Program-made: the position numbers and the translations under genes
Shown here: positions 9,497-21,547 of the stretch, in pieces
How positions within the stretch are numbered: the stretch's first letter is position 1
Layout: each line of letters opens with the position of its first letter
Notes under the pieces: generated by a model
What the model was told of the DNA's origin: nothing
Database searches by the model: none
Seen by the model: only the letters and a program-made list of their open reading frames with translations
Source: Argopecten irradians
Lineage: Eukaryota; Mollusca; Bivalvia; Pectinida; Pectinidae
Assembly (NCBI RefSeq): GCF_041381155.1
Contig: NC_091147.1
Location: forward strand, 34,614,909 to 34,678,908
Length of the DNA: 64,000 bases
Direction of reading: 5' to 3'

Positions 9497-12400
9497 TTAA
9501 AATAACTTTCCTTGAAAATTTGTGAGTAAACAACATATGGTCCAAATCTGGTTCACAGTTCCAGCAATTGACAAAGGTACAACTTGATCAAAAATATGGT
9601 ATTCTTTACATCTTCTTATTGCCCGTTCAACATGTATCCTCAACCTTGCTATTTGTTGTGTTCTGGTGACTTCCTCTTTACTAAATTTGCCTTTGCTTCC
9701 CAAAAATGGGGGAATAACTAATTTTGCTCCGATTGGAGTTAATAAATCCTGTATCAAAAATCCCTTGTCTGTCATTACTTCATCACCTGCTTCTAACAAA
9801 TCTAAAATACCACTACGTTGGGTAATATCTTTGTCTGATATGTTACCAGTGTACAATCTACTAACAAAACAAACAGCTCCATTTGGAGTTATACCAATCA
9901 GACCTTTAAAAGTTGTGTGAGATTTGTAATTAGAATAAGTTTGAGAATTTAGAACTTTTGCACTGGGAGTCTGAACACGAATTTCTGTACAGTCTAAAAT
10001 TACTTTAGTATCAGGAAAAGTTTGTTTAAAACAATCTGGCAAAAAATTCTGAACAATAGCTCTTGTTGGCCAAATTGGTATACAACCTAAAATGCAGTAT
10101 AAATAGTTACTCCATGTTATGATAATACGACTTACAGTGCTCTGCGAAACACAAAAACGTTGAGCTAAATCTTCTTCAAAAAATCCTTGTCGTAGTCTAC
10201 ACAAAAACATAAAAAACTGATCTACATATGATAATGATTCAATTCTAAAAGGATTAGTATTAATATTGCAATTTCGTTGAATCTGCGTCCACCGAATCAT
10301 ATTAGAAGCTGTTGGTTCGATAACATTATAAACAGTACAAAAAATTTCATATGAAGTGAAGCCAGTATAAAAATTGATTAGGTCTGGATTAGCTGAAAAT
10401 TTCTGAATCCCAAATTTCTCCACTTTACTGGTGAGTTCTGTAACCTTCTGTTGCAGCCTTTCAATATGGATCTTCATCTCCTGGAAAGTAAAACAAAAAG
10501 TCAATACAATTTCAATATCATAGAAAGTAAGCTATATTTTATATAGTGCCTTTAATCAATTAAAATGGAATTATTCTTACCACGAGTAGCTGCTCCTATG
10601 TGTGGTATCTACTTATAATCTGGAGTTCATAAATCCATTTTAACAAGACAATCACATGAATTTCCCTTACCATATGTGTTATAAAACTGCATGTATTTTA
10701 CTCATATACATGGTAACAAAATATATAATATACATAATACAATCTGATGTACAAGTGGTATAAGTTTTTTTCTTAATTGAAAGTCAAAGTTAAATCGAAG
10801 GTTACAGCGGCCTGTTTTGTGTACATAACAAACCATCTTACCTATATTATATGTCAGTGGGTGGATACCAATTAGCATAATTTCAAATGCATTGATGTGA
10901 AATAAAATATAAAGCATGGACATAATAATATCTAATATGGATAACAAATTACTGATACCTCAATATCTTCATCTTTTGATGGCTTTTCGACACAGTAGTC
11001 ATGCTCCACACTAGGGGGATTAGTTGGCATAGTTGAATGTGCTACCTCAGTTACAGATGTACTTTTTTTTGTATAACCTTCATTGCTGCAAAGAAAAAAT
11101 GTACATTTACATAAAATATACAGCCCACTGAGCACACCTGCTGCTGCAGTTTCATAAGCCTCATGTGTTAGTAATTTTCTCATTGGCAGAATGTCTTGTA
11201 CTTTAGTTAAAAAGTTTGAAGAAATTCAGATTTTTTTTTTCAAAATATTTACATGTACATTGCCATTGCCCAATACCTATAGACCATTGGATATGCTAGA
11301 TTTCCCAATATATGTTACACACAAATGCATGTCAAAAATATCACAACCAATGCTTAAATGCTTCTATTTGAATTTGCAAATCAAACCTGGTTGCATGATT
11401 ATCAGTACATGATCAGTGCAATTAAGGAGTTTAAACCTGTCACTAGCTGCTGTTCTTTTTCGTGGAGATCTTCTAAGCACATTGTCTGGAGTCCAGGGAA
11501 AAATGGAAGGAACAGTCCCTTTCTTCAATTTACGTAATCCTGAAAATATTTCGAAGACAATTAATTTTATTTATTCAAATGAGTTACTGAAGGAAAGCAA
11601 AAACAATATGGCAATAATGATCATTCTAAAATTAAATTACTCTACCTATTATGAGTTAGTAATGTCAAATTGTCAAACTTTGTCAATGATGTGATCAAAT
11701 TATGACTTAACAAGTTAAAAAGCATATTATGAAATGTGTTACTAATATAACTCAAATTAAATTGTAGTTTTGAGGACCAATTAGGATTATCATAATTGAT
11801 ATACCTTTACTTTGTTTTCTCTATATTCCTTTATGGTGAAAACATATTATTTTTTCACCCGAAAAATGTTGACTGTTTATGTCACATTCACTAATTGTAG
11901 CTCACTCAGCCAATTTAGTCGAGTAAACCCACTGAAAACTTTGTCAACAGATTCTGTACCCAGGATGCAATTTTTTTTTTCACCAATATTCTTTCGTTCT
12001 GTGCAATCATAGAATACTAGAAAAGTATTGATTGAGATTCTTTAGGAATTCATGAATTTGTAACAGGTGGCTCGACATATTACCACAAGCCCTCCGCCTC
12101 TGAGTTGCAAGCCTTAAATGACCCTGGCTGTTTATAGGACGTTAAACTAATAAAAAAAACTGTAACAGGAGAGGAGAAATGTACCGGCCAGACCAGGCTT
12201 GGAACCCGAGACCCTCTGACCAATAGCTGAGTGCTCTACCGACTCAGACTGAGGTACCTGGTCATGGATGATCCACCCAGTCCAATCCCGCTACAAATCT
12301 ATACTTTGTAGAATTGATTTCAAGTTTGAAATTGTTGCATTAATCTTATTTGCTATTATATGCACTTTTGATAAACAAGTTTTCTGTCAACATATATTAA

Positions 12401-14117
12401 AAGTTTTGAAGTTTCAGACCGAAGGAGTGTACAGTAGGGAATACAAAGTAAAAGTATAACAATTTGGTCCTCTGACTCATCTCTAGTTCAACCTGACATT
12501 TATATGTTGAGTCAAACTCATTCAAATAATTATCTTTAAAAAAATAACCTTTAAACATAATATAAGTTAAATGTATTATCACATGATTTAAATTCAATTA
12601 CCAGTCAAACTTTTCACAATATCTTCTGTTTTGAAATGCCTTGAGCACACAACAGTTGAATCTGTAACCTACAAGGAAAAATTACGGCATTTAATATACT
12701 TCATATGTATAAGACAATAGTATCAAATCACATGTTAAAACATAACATAACTATGTTTATACAGCTGAACATGCTCTCTGAGAAAAGATATCTTGATCCT
12801 CATAGCCCTTATATTTTTTAAATTGTTCATTGATCATGAAATATGGGGCAAATGGTAGTTTATAAATTCATTGTTAAGCGGACTGTAAAAAGGTAAACAG
12901 TTGATTATCCTCTGGGTGATTTGACTCTCATCTGCTAATCTATTAATATTAGATCTCAACATTGTGAAACTTATGACGGGCAATAACCTAAGCTTCTGAG
13001 AAAGAACCTGTATAGGCTTAGCCTTTAGTTTGATCACTTTCCATACTTTTTATGAAATAAAATCTGTTGAAAATGAACCTCAGGATTCATACGTGTACGG
13101 CTGTGCTATACCTCTAACATTTGTGGAGTGAGTTCATCTCTGTCTACATTCCTATTATGTATTTCAATTACCTACACATAAACATGTACATTAATGTATG
13201 ATTTGTAGGTGTTTATCATGCCGGTAATATACAATCAACCATACACGTATGTATATGTTAGTCTATATAGTGGATCTAGATCTTTGGCTTACGAGTTACA
13301 GGTGTGCTTTACATCTATAAAATGTGGATCACCTAATTAATTATATATAAAAAAAAAGAATCATAAATACACTGTATATACAGTGTAACAGATATATCTG
13401 TAGGCAAGGACCACAGGAGATTGCTGTTCTGTCAATAATATATAGCATAAACATACATTAAACAATAAACAGTGTTTTTATATACCGTAGTAGGTATCTA
13501 TTTTATATATTTTCACTGTACTGTACAGTGTACAATCTAACATGTTATATTTAATATTGACACTACGTCAAGCTCCTGTCATGTACCTGTAGATAAGGTA
13601 GGCCTAAGTGTATACAAATCCAAAAACATGTACGATGTAGATCTAAAGAAACTTCTGACGGGCAACATTGGAGTCGGACACGACGTAATTATAGAAAAGA
13701 GTCCCGTCGTGTTCTGATGCTGTCATTGTTATTGTACAGTTACATTGTATATTGTAATTCTCGCCATCGCCTGTGTATTTTTACGACTACACACCAATTT
13801 GCAAGAAATATTTTGTGAAATGATGCATGGTTAGCATCTTTTATCTGAATATGACTTTAATTTTGAAAATTCGTGAGTAACCATATAAATGCACATGCGA
13901 TAGCGAGTCGTCTGCCAGTACTGTACAGATAAATACTAACCCGGAAATCAGGGCCCTCATCACGCCTGATTTTCACAACCCACTCCCTCTTGGCATCCTT
14001 ATGCTTTGGAAGACGATGAAAAGATAGGCTGGGGTGTCTTCTGCTGTCTCCGTTGCAATGCGGAACGCAACAATGAAAATTCGTTTTCAGTTTCCGCTCG
14101 CTTTCTGTCGCGTCCAT
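9497..14117 (-). CDS. THAP-domain DDE transposase, intact, five exons, 485 aa
   Basis: Exons on the minus strand: 14117-13941 (177 bases), 12668-12602 (67), 11539-11437 (103), 11085-10959 (127) and 10480-9497 (984 with stop). All introns are GT-AG and all phases agree, giving 1458 bases with no internal stop. Residues 1-100 form a THAP zinc finger: C17-x3-C21, W46, C67-x2-H70, then GTVPSIFPW (P92), the family's closing box. A KEDE-rich linker follows, then a short coiled coil (EMKIHIERLQQKVTELTSKV), a helix-turn-helix (EEDLAQRFCVSQSTVSRI, residues 260-277) and a DDE_4-type catalytic domain with D321 (VILDCTE), D396 (VMTDKGF) and E443 (IHVERAI). The THAP finger should recognise the element's ends and the DDE core should cut and rejoin DNA. 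The intact frame suggests recent activity, or co-option by the host. The start codon is nearly adjacent to the right inverted repeat. Confidence 0.93.
12063..12157 (+). repeat. Internally deleted tRNA-like SINE
   Basis: Contains GGTGGCTCGACATATTACCACAAGCCC and the tail ATGACCCTGGCTG...GGACGTTAAACTAATAAAA, but lacks the B box and body. It lies in a transposase intron. Confidence 0.7.
12163..12283 (-). repeat. tRNA-derived SINE, second family, uninterrupted
   Basis: The minus strand has a CTGAGTCGGTAGAGCACTCAGC A box and a GGGTTCCAAGCC B box, ending in TCTCCTGTTAC like 5890. It is the same family as the split copy at 5890/6403. Confidence 0.7.
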
Positions 14118-14119
14118 GA

Positions 14120-14175
14120 TTGTTAAGGAAGCACTCTCAGCCTCGTTTCGGAAACCGGAAGTTGATTCGCGTGAA
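14120..14175 (-). repeat. Right terminal inverted repeat of the ISL2EU-type element
   Basis: Its reverse complement reads TTCACGCG...TTCCG...ACGAGGCTGAGAGTGCTTCC. The transposase start codon is only 3 bases inside it, so the repeat probably doubles as promoter or leader. Confidence 0.8.
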
Positions 14176-14177
14176 TA

Positions 14178-14225
14178 GAGGCTAGACTTCTTTGGAGGAT
14201 TACAGAGAGAACGACACATAACAAA
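14178..14225 (+). repeat. Right half of the palindromic repeat split by the transposon
   Basis: GACTTCTTTGGAGGATTACAGAGAGAACGAC matches the internal part of the same family (compare 15771-15790 and 52065-52100). It directly continues the sequence left of the element. Described by position only. Confidence 0.55.
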
Positions 14226-15164
14226 ACAGAGCAACACAGTCAAGAACCTGTGAACCGTTAAAAATTCCTTTTATTTACATTAAATGGTCAAATTAACGGT
14301 TTCTTCGGTTCCTTTTTTTTTTTTGTTAAAATCACGAAAAGTTTGACCCGTGACATTAATTGTTTATATCGCATTTATTTTTGCGAATCTTGACGTCGTC
14401 GTGATTTAATAACAAAAACATTTGATTAAGGTTTTAATTTAAATGTTTCTTTATTCGTGTAAAATGCTTTGTAGTGACAGTTTCATTGGCATCTTTGGTA
14501 AATATGTAATACAATTCAATGATCTTCGTTTCAGTTGTCAGCAATGACGGCGGGAAACACTAAACAAAGGAAGTCCTGTTTGCTGTCGTCGAGAACGGCC
14601 ATCTTGACGAGAACTTGAATCTGCAGACAGACGACAGATAAACGCAGATTAATCATCTTTTTTTTATAAAAAAAAATATTCGGTATATATTTTAAACAAC
14701 TTATTCCGTTTTTGCATTTTACAGATTAAGCTTCCTTGTGGGTAGGTATCCATTGTGGCGTCATTTTTTTGTCGTATGCGATTAGATTTCGCATATTTTG
14801 CGGTAAGAAGGAATCGTAAATATTGATCACGCGAAAAAGTGTCGAGCATACAAGCATAGATATAGTAATGACTTTAAATGGCGAAAATAAATTGCTGAGA
14901 AAACTTAAATAGGCATGAAACCGTGAAATCAAGTTACCTCGAAAATAAGGTGGTTACCCGTAATTGTATGGGACTACCAAAAAAGTGTCTTTTATTTTTT
15001 TTCCATTTAATTGATTTTTAAGATTTTGTATATTGTTAATGCAACACAAATGAATTGTTGCTTGAAGGGAGATTACTTTCATAGGCATTGCCTGTTCAAT
15101 CTCTTTTCATTTTAATTGAATAAAAATTTCGTTGAAATTAAAATTGTCATACTGTAAAAATGTA
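14226..15164. other. AT-rich intergenic stretch, no gene seen
   Basis: Searched on the minus strand for the missing last exon of NPC2 copy B; none found. Contains ATGACGGCGGGAAACAC near 14544, similar to 1923-1940. Confidence 0.4.
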
Positions 15165-15312
15165 TCAGTGATTCTGATTGGCTAGCTGTCATTTGCAAAA
15201 ATATATTAGTGATTTTGATAGGCTAGCTGTCATGATACAAATATGAATCAGTGATTCTGATTGGCTAACTGTCATACTAAAAAATGTATCAAGTGATTCC
15301 TATTGGCTAGCT
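15165..15312 (+). repeat. Four-copy tandem repeat, about 50-bp unit with ATTGGCTAGCTGTCAT
   Basis: Unit: GTATCAGTGATTCTGATTGGCTAGCTGTCAT, with small changes between copies. Each unit holds an inverted CCAAT motif (ATTGG). Confidence 0.8.
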
Positions 15313-15652
15313 AGGAGAGTTTATGATTATATGAAGCCGTGGGGATACAAGGAAGGCCACTACCATATTATAATTGTCATGGAAAATGAAAATGAATTCC
15401 AGTAACCGGTTAGCCTATCAGGTTTAAATTTTCACTGGTTTCATTTTAACCGTTAGCAGTATAACATAAGATTCGTTATTTAGTTTTCATAATGTAATAT
15501 GGTCTAGGATTTCATAGTCTCTGTGCCGAAATTAATATAACTTTTACAAATTGCATATTACATATAAGAGAAATATGACATCTAGACAGATAGTATGGCC
15601 CATAGTATTTACCTACAGCCTAGATAACAAATTATATACTTTCCATTCAGCC

Positions 15653-15876
15653 ATCCTCAATACTTCAGGGGTTTCGATAGCATATGATCTCTGCACCTCT
15701 GGACTATCCCATACTAATAGTGAATGCAGCTTAGGCGAACAACTCACAGGCATGCAAAATTTCCTTTGAAGACTACAGAGAGAGAGCGACGCTCAACTTC
15801 AAAGCCAAGTATGCAACCATAATGCGTAGAAACAAAAATAATCGTAAGTGATTGGAACCCATGGAGTATCGAGGAT
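15653..15876. repeat. Palindromic MITE, CTCGATACTCC family, shortened copy
   Basis: The ends ATCCTCAATACTTCAGGGGTTTCG and GAACCCATGGAGTATCGAGGAT are inverted. It ends 42 bases before exon 3 of NPC2 copy B. Confidence 0.7.
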
Positions 15877-15918
15877 GCCGTTCATTATAAAACAACATAT
15901 GAATTACATGGTGCTTAC

Positions 15919-18900
15919 CTTAGGATAGGACGGTGATACGTAGATGGCGATATTATATTCTGATGAAGTTCCAGATTTAATTGGACAGTTAATATTTTTG
16001 TTGGCACAGCAGTCTTCTGGGGATGGGAATTTGACAGGCACGCCAGCAATGATACCATATATGGAGTTGGTCGGTTTGCTCACGTCCTCATCTGTGTATA
16101 TACAATGGTATCCATGGTTACATGTATGACGACAGTGTATACGTAAACAACGTAAATAAACGTGGAAAAACAATCATTCGGACGCGGATAGTCCGAAAAA
16201 CTCACAATCCGGACGGATATTATCGGGGGATATATTTGATTAGTGTCTACCTTAAATGAACCTAGCAGTCCGGGAAATAAGCAATCCGGACGGTTTGGAC
16301 CAGGAACATAAGTGTTCGGATTATCGAGGGCCCACTGTATATATTTTGAATCATATTCTTACGTTAAGATGTAACTATGAATATATATTTCATATGTTAA
16401 TGTTCGTTAGAAATTTTTTTTCATGAATTCGAGAAGTTAATATTTTACATGCATTGCCATAAATAGCGTAGAAACAAAAATAGACGTTAACACAGCCCAT
16501 GATTCGGACATAGAACGAGTACTTAAGTATAATTCGAACATAATATATGCCTATAGTTCTTGTGATTCAAAAGCCACATAAAGTTCTCAACATACATTCA
16601 TATTAATTAAACAAAGCAATTAAAATAAATAATCAAATCATCGACAAGAAGATGGGATCGAGGTGCCTATGCAAACATCTACCGGTGTTATACAGAAAGC
16701 ACACCCTGTGTACTGGGAAATAATTACCTAGGATATTTTCCGTGATTACATATTTGGATACGATATCTTGACTTACTTGCTGTATAGTTGACGACCATGG
16801 TAGCGTTCTTGCCGCGAACAAGATGGCACGGTTCAGCTGTACATCCTCCAACATTGACACTGTGTATTGTGGCCCCCTTGGAACCTACAAGGTATATGCC
16901 ACATTTGTTTTAACATTATTCACCCCTGAAGACACATTTAGGCTCTTCTAAATCAAAGTCTAGACCAGTTCATTAAGAAATTTTAGGGGGAAATGAGCAA
17001 ATGGTGCTTTGTTTTTCTTTGTCCGTTGTATCATTGTTAAACTGGCAAGACAATTAGCTCTTTAAGCTAATTGCAAATAATTAGAACGTATCTTGTAGCA
17101 TGCATTTTTATTTACTTTTACGTGGGTCATACCTAATACCTGATTTTACTATTCTTTTGGGGCCTTCCTTTAAAAATTCCGAATAGTTATTATAATTTTG
17201 GCACAGTTAATGCTCAATGCTTTCATAAATGCTTTCATCGACTCTTCCCAAATCATTTTAAAAACAATTTCTTTACGGTGTTTTGGTTGGTTGAATAAAC
17301 TTAACGTCCTTTCTATCAACTGTTGTCATTTTTGTCCCGTATGCAATGCTTTGAGTTTGTGAATATCTGTATATTTGGGAGACTGCGGGATATTCGCGTT
17401 GTAGCTCTTTGTAATAGTTAGCCTCTTGTCCTTAGTGTAGTCTCACTGAATCTGGTCGCCAAAGCCATCGAGCAGCACATTTTTACTAGTTCACATTATA
17501 CTGAAAACGGGCAAACCAGTCGTCCCACTCCTTCTAGCGCTTAACTGCATAGACCTTTTACCATGAAAATACGCACTGTTATCGAAATGCGATATTTCCT
17601 AGTATTTACTTTTAGAACAATGGCATCGTGAAAATACTCACAAACGACACGTTACAAACATTTAATGAAAGATGTTGTATTATTGCCTAAAAAGCGTTCC
17701 TGTGTTATAAAAAATAACCATGAGTCGGTTTATTTTTCAAGTAGCTTATGATTTCAAACTTTGTAACCGTTTTTGGATGAAACGTGTAAGTTACTGAAAT
17801 AAGATTATCGCATTTGTTCTGTTTCAAGAAAGTCAACTACAGAGGTTGAATGCATGTAGATGCAGTTGATGATGTTTTTCGTTACAAATATTTCAAAGAA
17901 TTTTCTGCTCATATTGCACAAATACAAGACATGGAGGGTTGTATTTGCCGCCTTAATTATTTTGGCGCTGCGACTGTGGTATGAGTTATAATCTCAAAGT
18001 TGTCACATGAACAGCAAAACTGTGGTAAAAAAGGACTAATTTTTATAGCCTCCAAAAAGACTAACACTATACTGGGAAATAATACTTAACCGAGACTGTT
18101 ATCAAGCTACGCGGAGACGGAGCTACAGCGGGATTTATCAGCTAAAGGTGGTGGTATCAAGAGTATATTGAGGAAGAAGGAATTAGATAAACGAAGATGT
18201 AGACCTAATGACACTGCAATGGGGACTACAACCATACATGCGTAGTCAATATGTCGAGTGAGAGATAATTTGGTGATCCTCGACAATATTAGATATTGTA
18301 AAGTGCATCACGTATTACTTTAACGATCAGCTTGGCCAAGTTGTAGAAAATCTGGTTATGATAATTGCAGTTTAACGACAATTTTCAAATCATTGTAAAA
18401 CAAAACCTCGTAACACTAACTAATCAAAATTGTAATCTTTACCTAATTACCGACTTAAGTAAAAATATGACCCCTGGTTTTGAATCGTGTAGCATTATAC
18501 GGTTAACATTAAAGGTTCTTTCATTGTACAACGATTGATTAATATTATCAGTAAACAATGATATGACGTCAGAATTTTAAGACGTCGTGACAAAAAAAGG
18601 CAGCTCCTGCTGGATTTTTGCAACGCATATTGACGTTAATGTACTTTAAATTTTTTAATTAATTTGTTACAGTTATGAGATAAAAACTTTGTGTTCGTTC
18701 ATATGAGATTTCATTTAACTTTGAAACTTTGAAAACTCTGAAAATTTTAATTTTTTTTTGGTCGTTAAGGCTTGCGAAAAAAATCGTCTTAAGACTCGAT
18801 CTTACATATATACTATTTGACGAAATGCTGTTTGATACTCCACTTCATGCAAAATAACTTTTAAAAAACAGATCGAGATATCTGTACTTAATATTCATTG

Positions 18901-21349
18901 GACGAAAAACGTTTTCTTTGCATGTGCAACTTATATGAACTTGTCACTGATGTCAGATATTGGTGATGAGAGGTGTTCAAATTAAGAACTAAATTGAAAC
19001 AAATTTATGTCATTCTTTTTAATTTTATTTTGATCCTATTTTCTCTACTTAGTGAACTGCCATATCCTGTACTTTTAAGTGTTACCCTCGTTGTCTGAAA
19101 GAAATGTCATTTCCATGATATAACTGTTTATTTAAAATATCTAGGGAAGTGTCAAGATTATGTTGAGAATGAAGAAGGAAGGAGATTACTGAAGACACAA
19201 ATGTATAATGTATAATCACTTCCCTAGTATGATATATCTTCTATTGTGTGAAAGGTGGGCATATTCCTTGATTTATAAACGGCTTCACTTGTTCCATTAT
19301 CTAAAAGGTACCACAGAATCAAACCAAAAATAGATTTCTGGATATCCCCTCATTAAGAGGTGAATGTTTCGGAGCCTGCTGATTGGATATTAATGGTGCA
19401 TCAGTTTCAAATGTTTAATGTATGGATAGGGCAATATATGTTTATGTTAAATATGTAACGATTTTTAAGTCAGTTTCTGACAGGGGAAATAATCAAGATT
19501 AATTTTATGAAAATCTTTGTCAAATTTTAGTGCAGAATTCAACGAAAGATGGACACACACATAAAAGTTTAGCAAGTTCTATTCAAAGTTATGTGAGATG
19601 ACCCTCTTCGAAATTAGCGATGAATGACCGGACTTGAAAACTCTATTTAACCTGGACAGTTGCAAAACGCTAGCATTGTTGTCTATGGAAAATAATTTGG
19701 TTCTGAGGTCTTGAAAAGTCCACGTTGTTTGAAAGGTACTTGGTTGTTACAGATTAACCTTGTCCTTGTAGATAACATAGGTCAATATCTTGGCTTACAC
19801 GTCTCCTAGCCTACGTCGGTTCGGACTTTGATTAGATTTGTACAGATAGAAGTCTCTCTCTCACCTGTGTATGTTTCGTTTACACTGGTTGAACTGTGAC
19901 TGGATTTGACATGCCGTTGACTTTCGGACTATTAATGTTGCTTAAGTTTATACCCTCATAGCTATAGTGTCCATGTATATATATATATATATATATTGAA
20001 CCTAATTAAGAATATAATGTACCTGTCAAAACCGGCCCTTGTCAAATCCGGATACTTGCCTATTCCGGTTTAATATCGTATGCTAGTTTCCGTTTTAATA
20101 ATTAAAACCTGTATATCCGGATACATGTCTATACGAGCTAAGTATGCTGGTTCTGATGACATCCGGTTTAGACATTATATTCTCTTGATGATAGGCATAG
20201 AAAAGCATTTTTAAATATATATGTACGTTACAAACTTGAAGATTATTAGAATATATATGTACATACACTTTGATGATTTTAAATGAGCGGTTTTTCATAT
20301 GCAGTTTTATGAAGAGAATCTTTTTGTATTGCATGGGCAAAGTCACTACATTTCAGGCATGTGATAATTACTATTTTCTCATATCTACACGTGTATTGCA
20401 TGGCTACCCATGCAATGTTTTTGTAGACACTAGACTGGCTTTACTTTAAAAGATAAAAACAATGGGATTTCCGTAAAAAATATCACGCAATTTCTATGTA
20501 TGGAGAGATGACTTGCTATTGCGTTTTATTTTAATTTCTTTCAACATGGCGGAAAATCATAGTATTAGAATTGTAATAAAACGTCGATGTAAAATATCCT
20601 CGGGATCACAAATGTTGAAAAACCCTCGGCAAGCCTCAGGTTTTACAACATTTTGAGACCCTCGGGTAGAATATCATTATCCTTCATATCCACATATGAA
20701 ACAGTCATATTGTTGATCTTCTAAGGATCTCCTAAAATTGTAGGCATATATTTCTTCGAGCTAATGACCAGTTGTTTTATCAATTCCATTCCAAACTCTT
20801 CTTCATACGTCAACACTTAGAAGCAACTGCATATAATTCAATATCAATTATCAGTATTTTCAAGTATAATTCGCTATTGTATTTCTGTGTAAAGTAATAT
20901 TAAGTAGAATAATCGATTTATGTATGCATGATGATATTTTAATGTTACATGTAAACTTATGTAACTAAACAAATATAAAAGTAGATAAAGCAAGACAGGT
21001 TTAGAGAAGCTAGGGCCACTAAACTCCTCCAACAGAAAGTTTATAGAAAGAAAAATATTTCGAAAGATCCTTTCTTTCTCAAAAACAGTTGAAAAATCAT
21101 TTTCTTATATAAAATATTTTTGCAAATATAAATGAATTAGGTTAATTTAGATTGGATACCGCTTTAGAAAGAAAATTTATTTCTCAGACCGCCGTTAATA
21201 GATTAGATATTTCGTAAAAAATCATTTTACGAATTTAAATAAATTAACACCATTTTGATAGGATACCCACCACAGTCTTGGAATTTAACAGGATCTGCCA
21301 AAGCTACTCCTAAGAAAACTGCGGAGAGGACCACGAGTGTAAACGCCAT
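15919..21349 (-). CDS. NPC2-like (ML domain) secreted lipid-binding protein, copy B, last exon not found
   Basis: Three exons in register: 21349-21271 (79 bases; signal peptide beginning MAFTLVVLSAVFLG, then DPVKFQDC and a split Gly), 16884-16777 (108 bases; GGCTAEPC, NAT glycosylation site, VNYTA) and 16091-15919 (173 bases; GIIAGVPVKFPSPEDCC...NINCPI, then SYPK). All sites are GT-AG and the phases join (1, 1, 0). The GVPVPFP-like stretch followed by a C...CP pair is a hallmark of NPC2. The predicted product is a secreted or lysosomal lipid carrier. The final exon (about 30 residues with the last Cys in family members) should lie below 15919. I found no convincing candidate at 14176-15918 or 2750-5030, so the gene may be truncated, or that exon may be too diverged to spot by eye. 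The ISL2EU transposon sits downstream. Introns are 4.4 kb and 0.7 kb and contain repeats. Confidence 0.88.
16168..16337. repeat. Pogo-like TIR-end repeat, longer copy
   Basis: Contains two ATCCGGACGG(A/T) blocks and ends GTGTTCGGATTATCGAGGGCCCACTG then TA. Related to 1480-1559; lies in intron 2 of NPC2 copy B. Confidence 0.5.
17284..17545 (-). repeat. Long dispersed repeat, partial copy
   Basis: Shares TTAACGTCCT, GGGAGACTGCGG(G/T)ATATTCG, CGGGC(G/A)AACCAGTCGTCCCACTCC with 62-640. It lies in intron 1 of NPC2 copy B. Confidence 0.65.
17546..18539. other. Intron sequence of NPC2 copy B, nothing recognised
   Basis: No open frame with coding character and no clear repeat ends on either strand. 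Confidence 0.4.
18540..18730 (+). repeat. Dispersed repeat (GACGTCAGAATT...GTGTTCGTTCATATGAGATTT)
   Basis: Shares order and spacing of motifs with 26400-26600 (ACGTCAGAATTC..., GTGCGTTCGTTTCATGCGAGATTT, TTTGAA...TTTTG). Confidence 0.5.
18731..20439. other. Intron sequence of NPC2 copy B, AT-rich, one TA microsatellite
   Basis: A (TA)n run lies at 19975-19996. Otherwise nothing could be assigned. Confidence 0.4.
20440..20705 (+). repeat. Dispersed repeat with GGCGGAAAATCATAGTA and CCCTCGGGTAGAATATC, copy 1
   Basis: Aligned by eye with 28570-28875: ATATCACGCAATTT(C), ATGGCGGAAAATCATAGTA, AATAAAACGT, CTCGGCAAGCCTC, TTTTACAACATTTTG and GACCCTCGGGTAGAATATC occur in the same order. Confidence 0.75.
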
Positions 21350-21386
21350 CTTGTTACTTAAGGAAGTGTTATCAGTGTCTTCTATC

Positions 21387-21394
21387 TATATATA
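21387..21394 (-). promoter_or_regulatory. TATA box of NPC2-like copy B
   Basis: A TATATATA run lies 38-45 bases before the start codon at 21349, a position comparable to the TATA-like box of copy A. It implies a leader of only about 10-15 bases. Confidence 0.5.
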
Positions 21395-21547
21395 GTTTAA
21401 GTAACCTTGACATTAACTCAGAAAGCCTTATGTAGATCGTACGACTTCTTCAGATGATAACCGCTCGTTTAGGACACTCGAGACTTATATCTTAGAGACA
21501 CTCGCGCTTATAGTCAGTATTATGAATGAATCGTATCTGCTGTGCAC

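Larger units (their letters stand above)
5038..14175. mobile_element. ISL2EU/IS4EU-type DNA transposon, about 9.1 kb, two convergent genes
   Basis: The element is bounded by imperfect inverted repeats (5038-5091 and 14120-14175) that both begin TTCACGC at the outer edge and share ACGAGGCTGAG(A/G)GTGCTTCC. A TA dinucleotide flanks both ends (5036-5037 and 14176-14177), a possible 2-bp target duplication. Similarity continues about 8 bp further out (TAGCCT...), so the true edges may be 5029 and 14184. Inside are a plus-strand SWIM/YqaJ nuclease gene and a minus-strand THAP-DDE transposase, meeting tail to tail with 323 bases between stop codons. From what I recall of the family, ISL2EU (related to PIF/Harbinger) carries this pair: a transposase and a YqaJ-like nuclease. 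The flanks look like two halves of one older palindromic repeat, which supports the boundaries. SINEs and MITEs have inserted into its introns, so it is not brand new. Confidence 0.8.

Noticed and set aside
12163..12283. Possible functional tRNA gene
   Set aside because: A and B boxes are present, but the cloverleaf is broken and the sequence continues into a SINE tail; the same holds for 5890/6403, 6171 and 24571.
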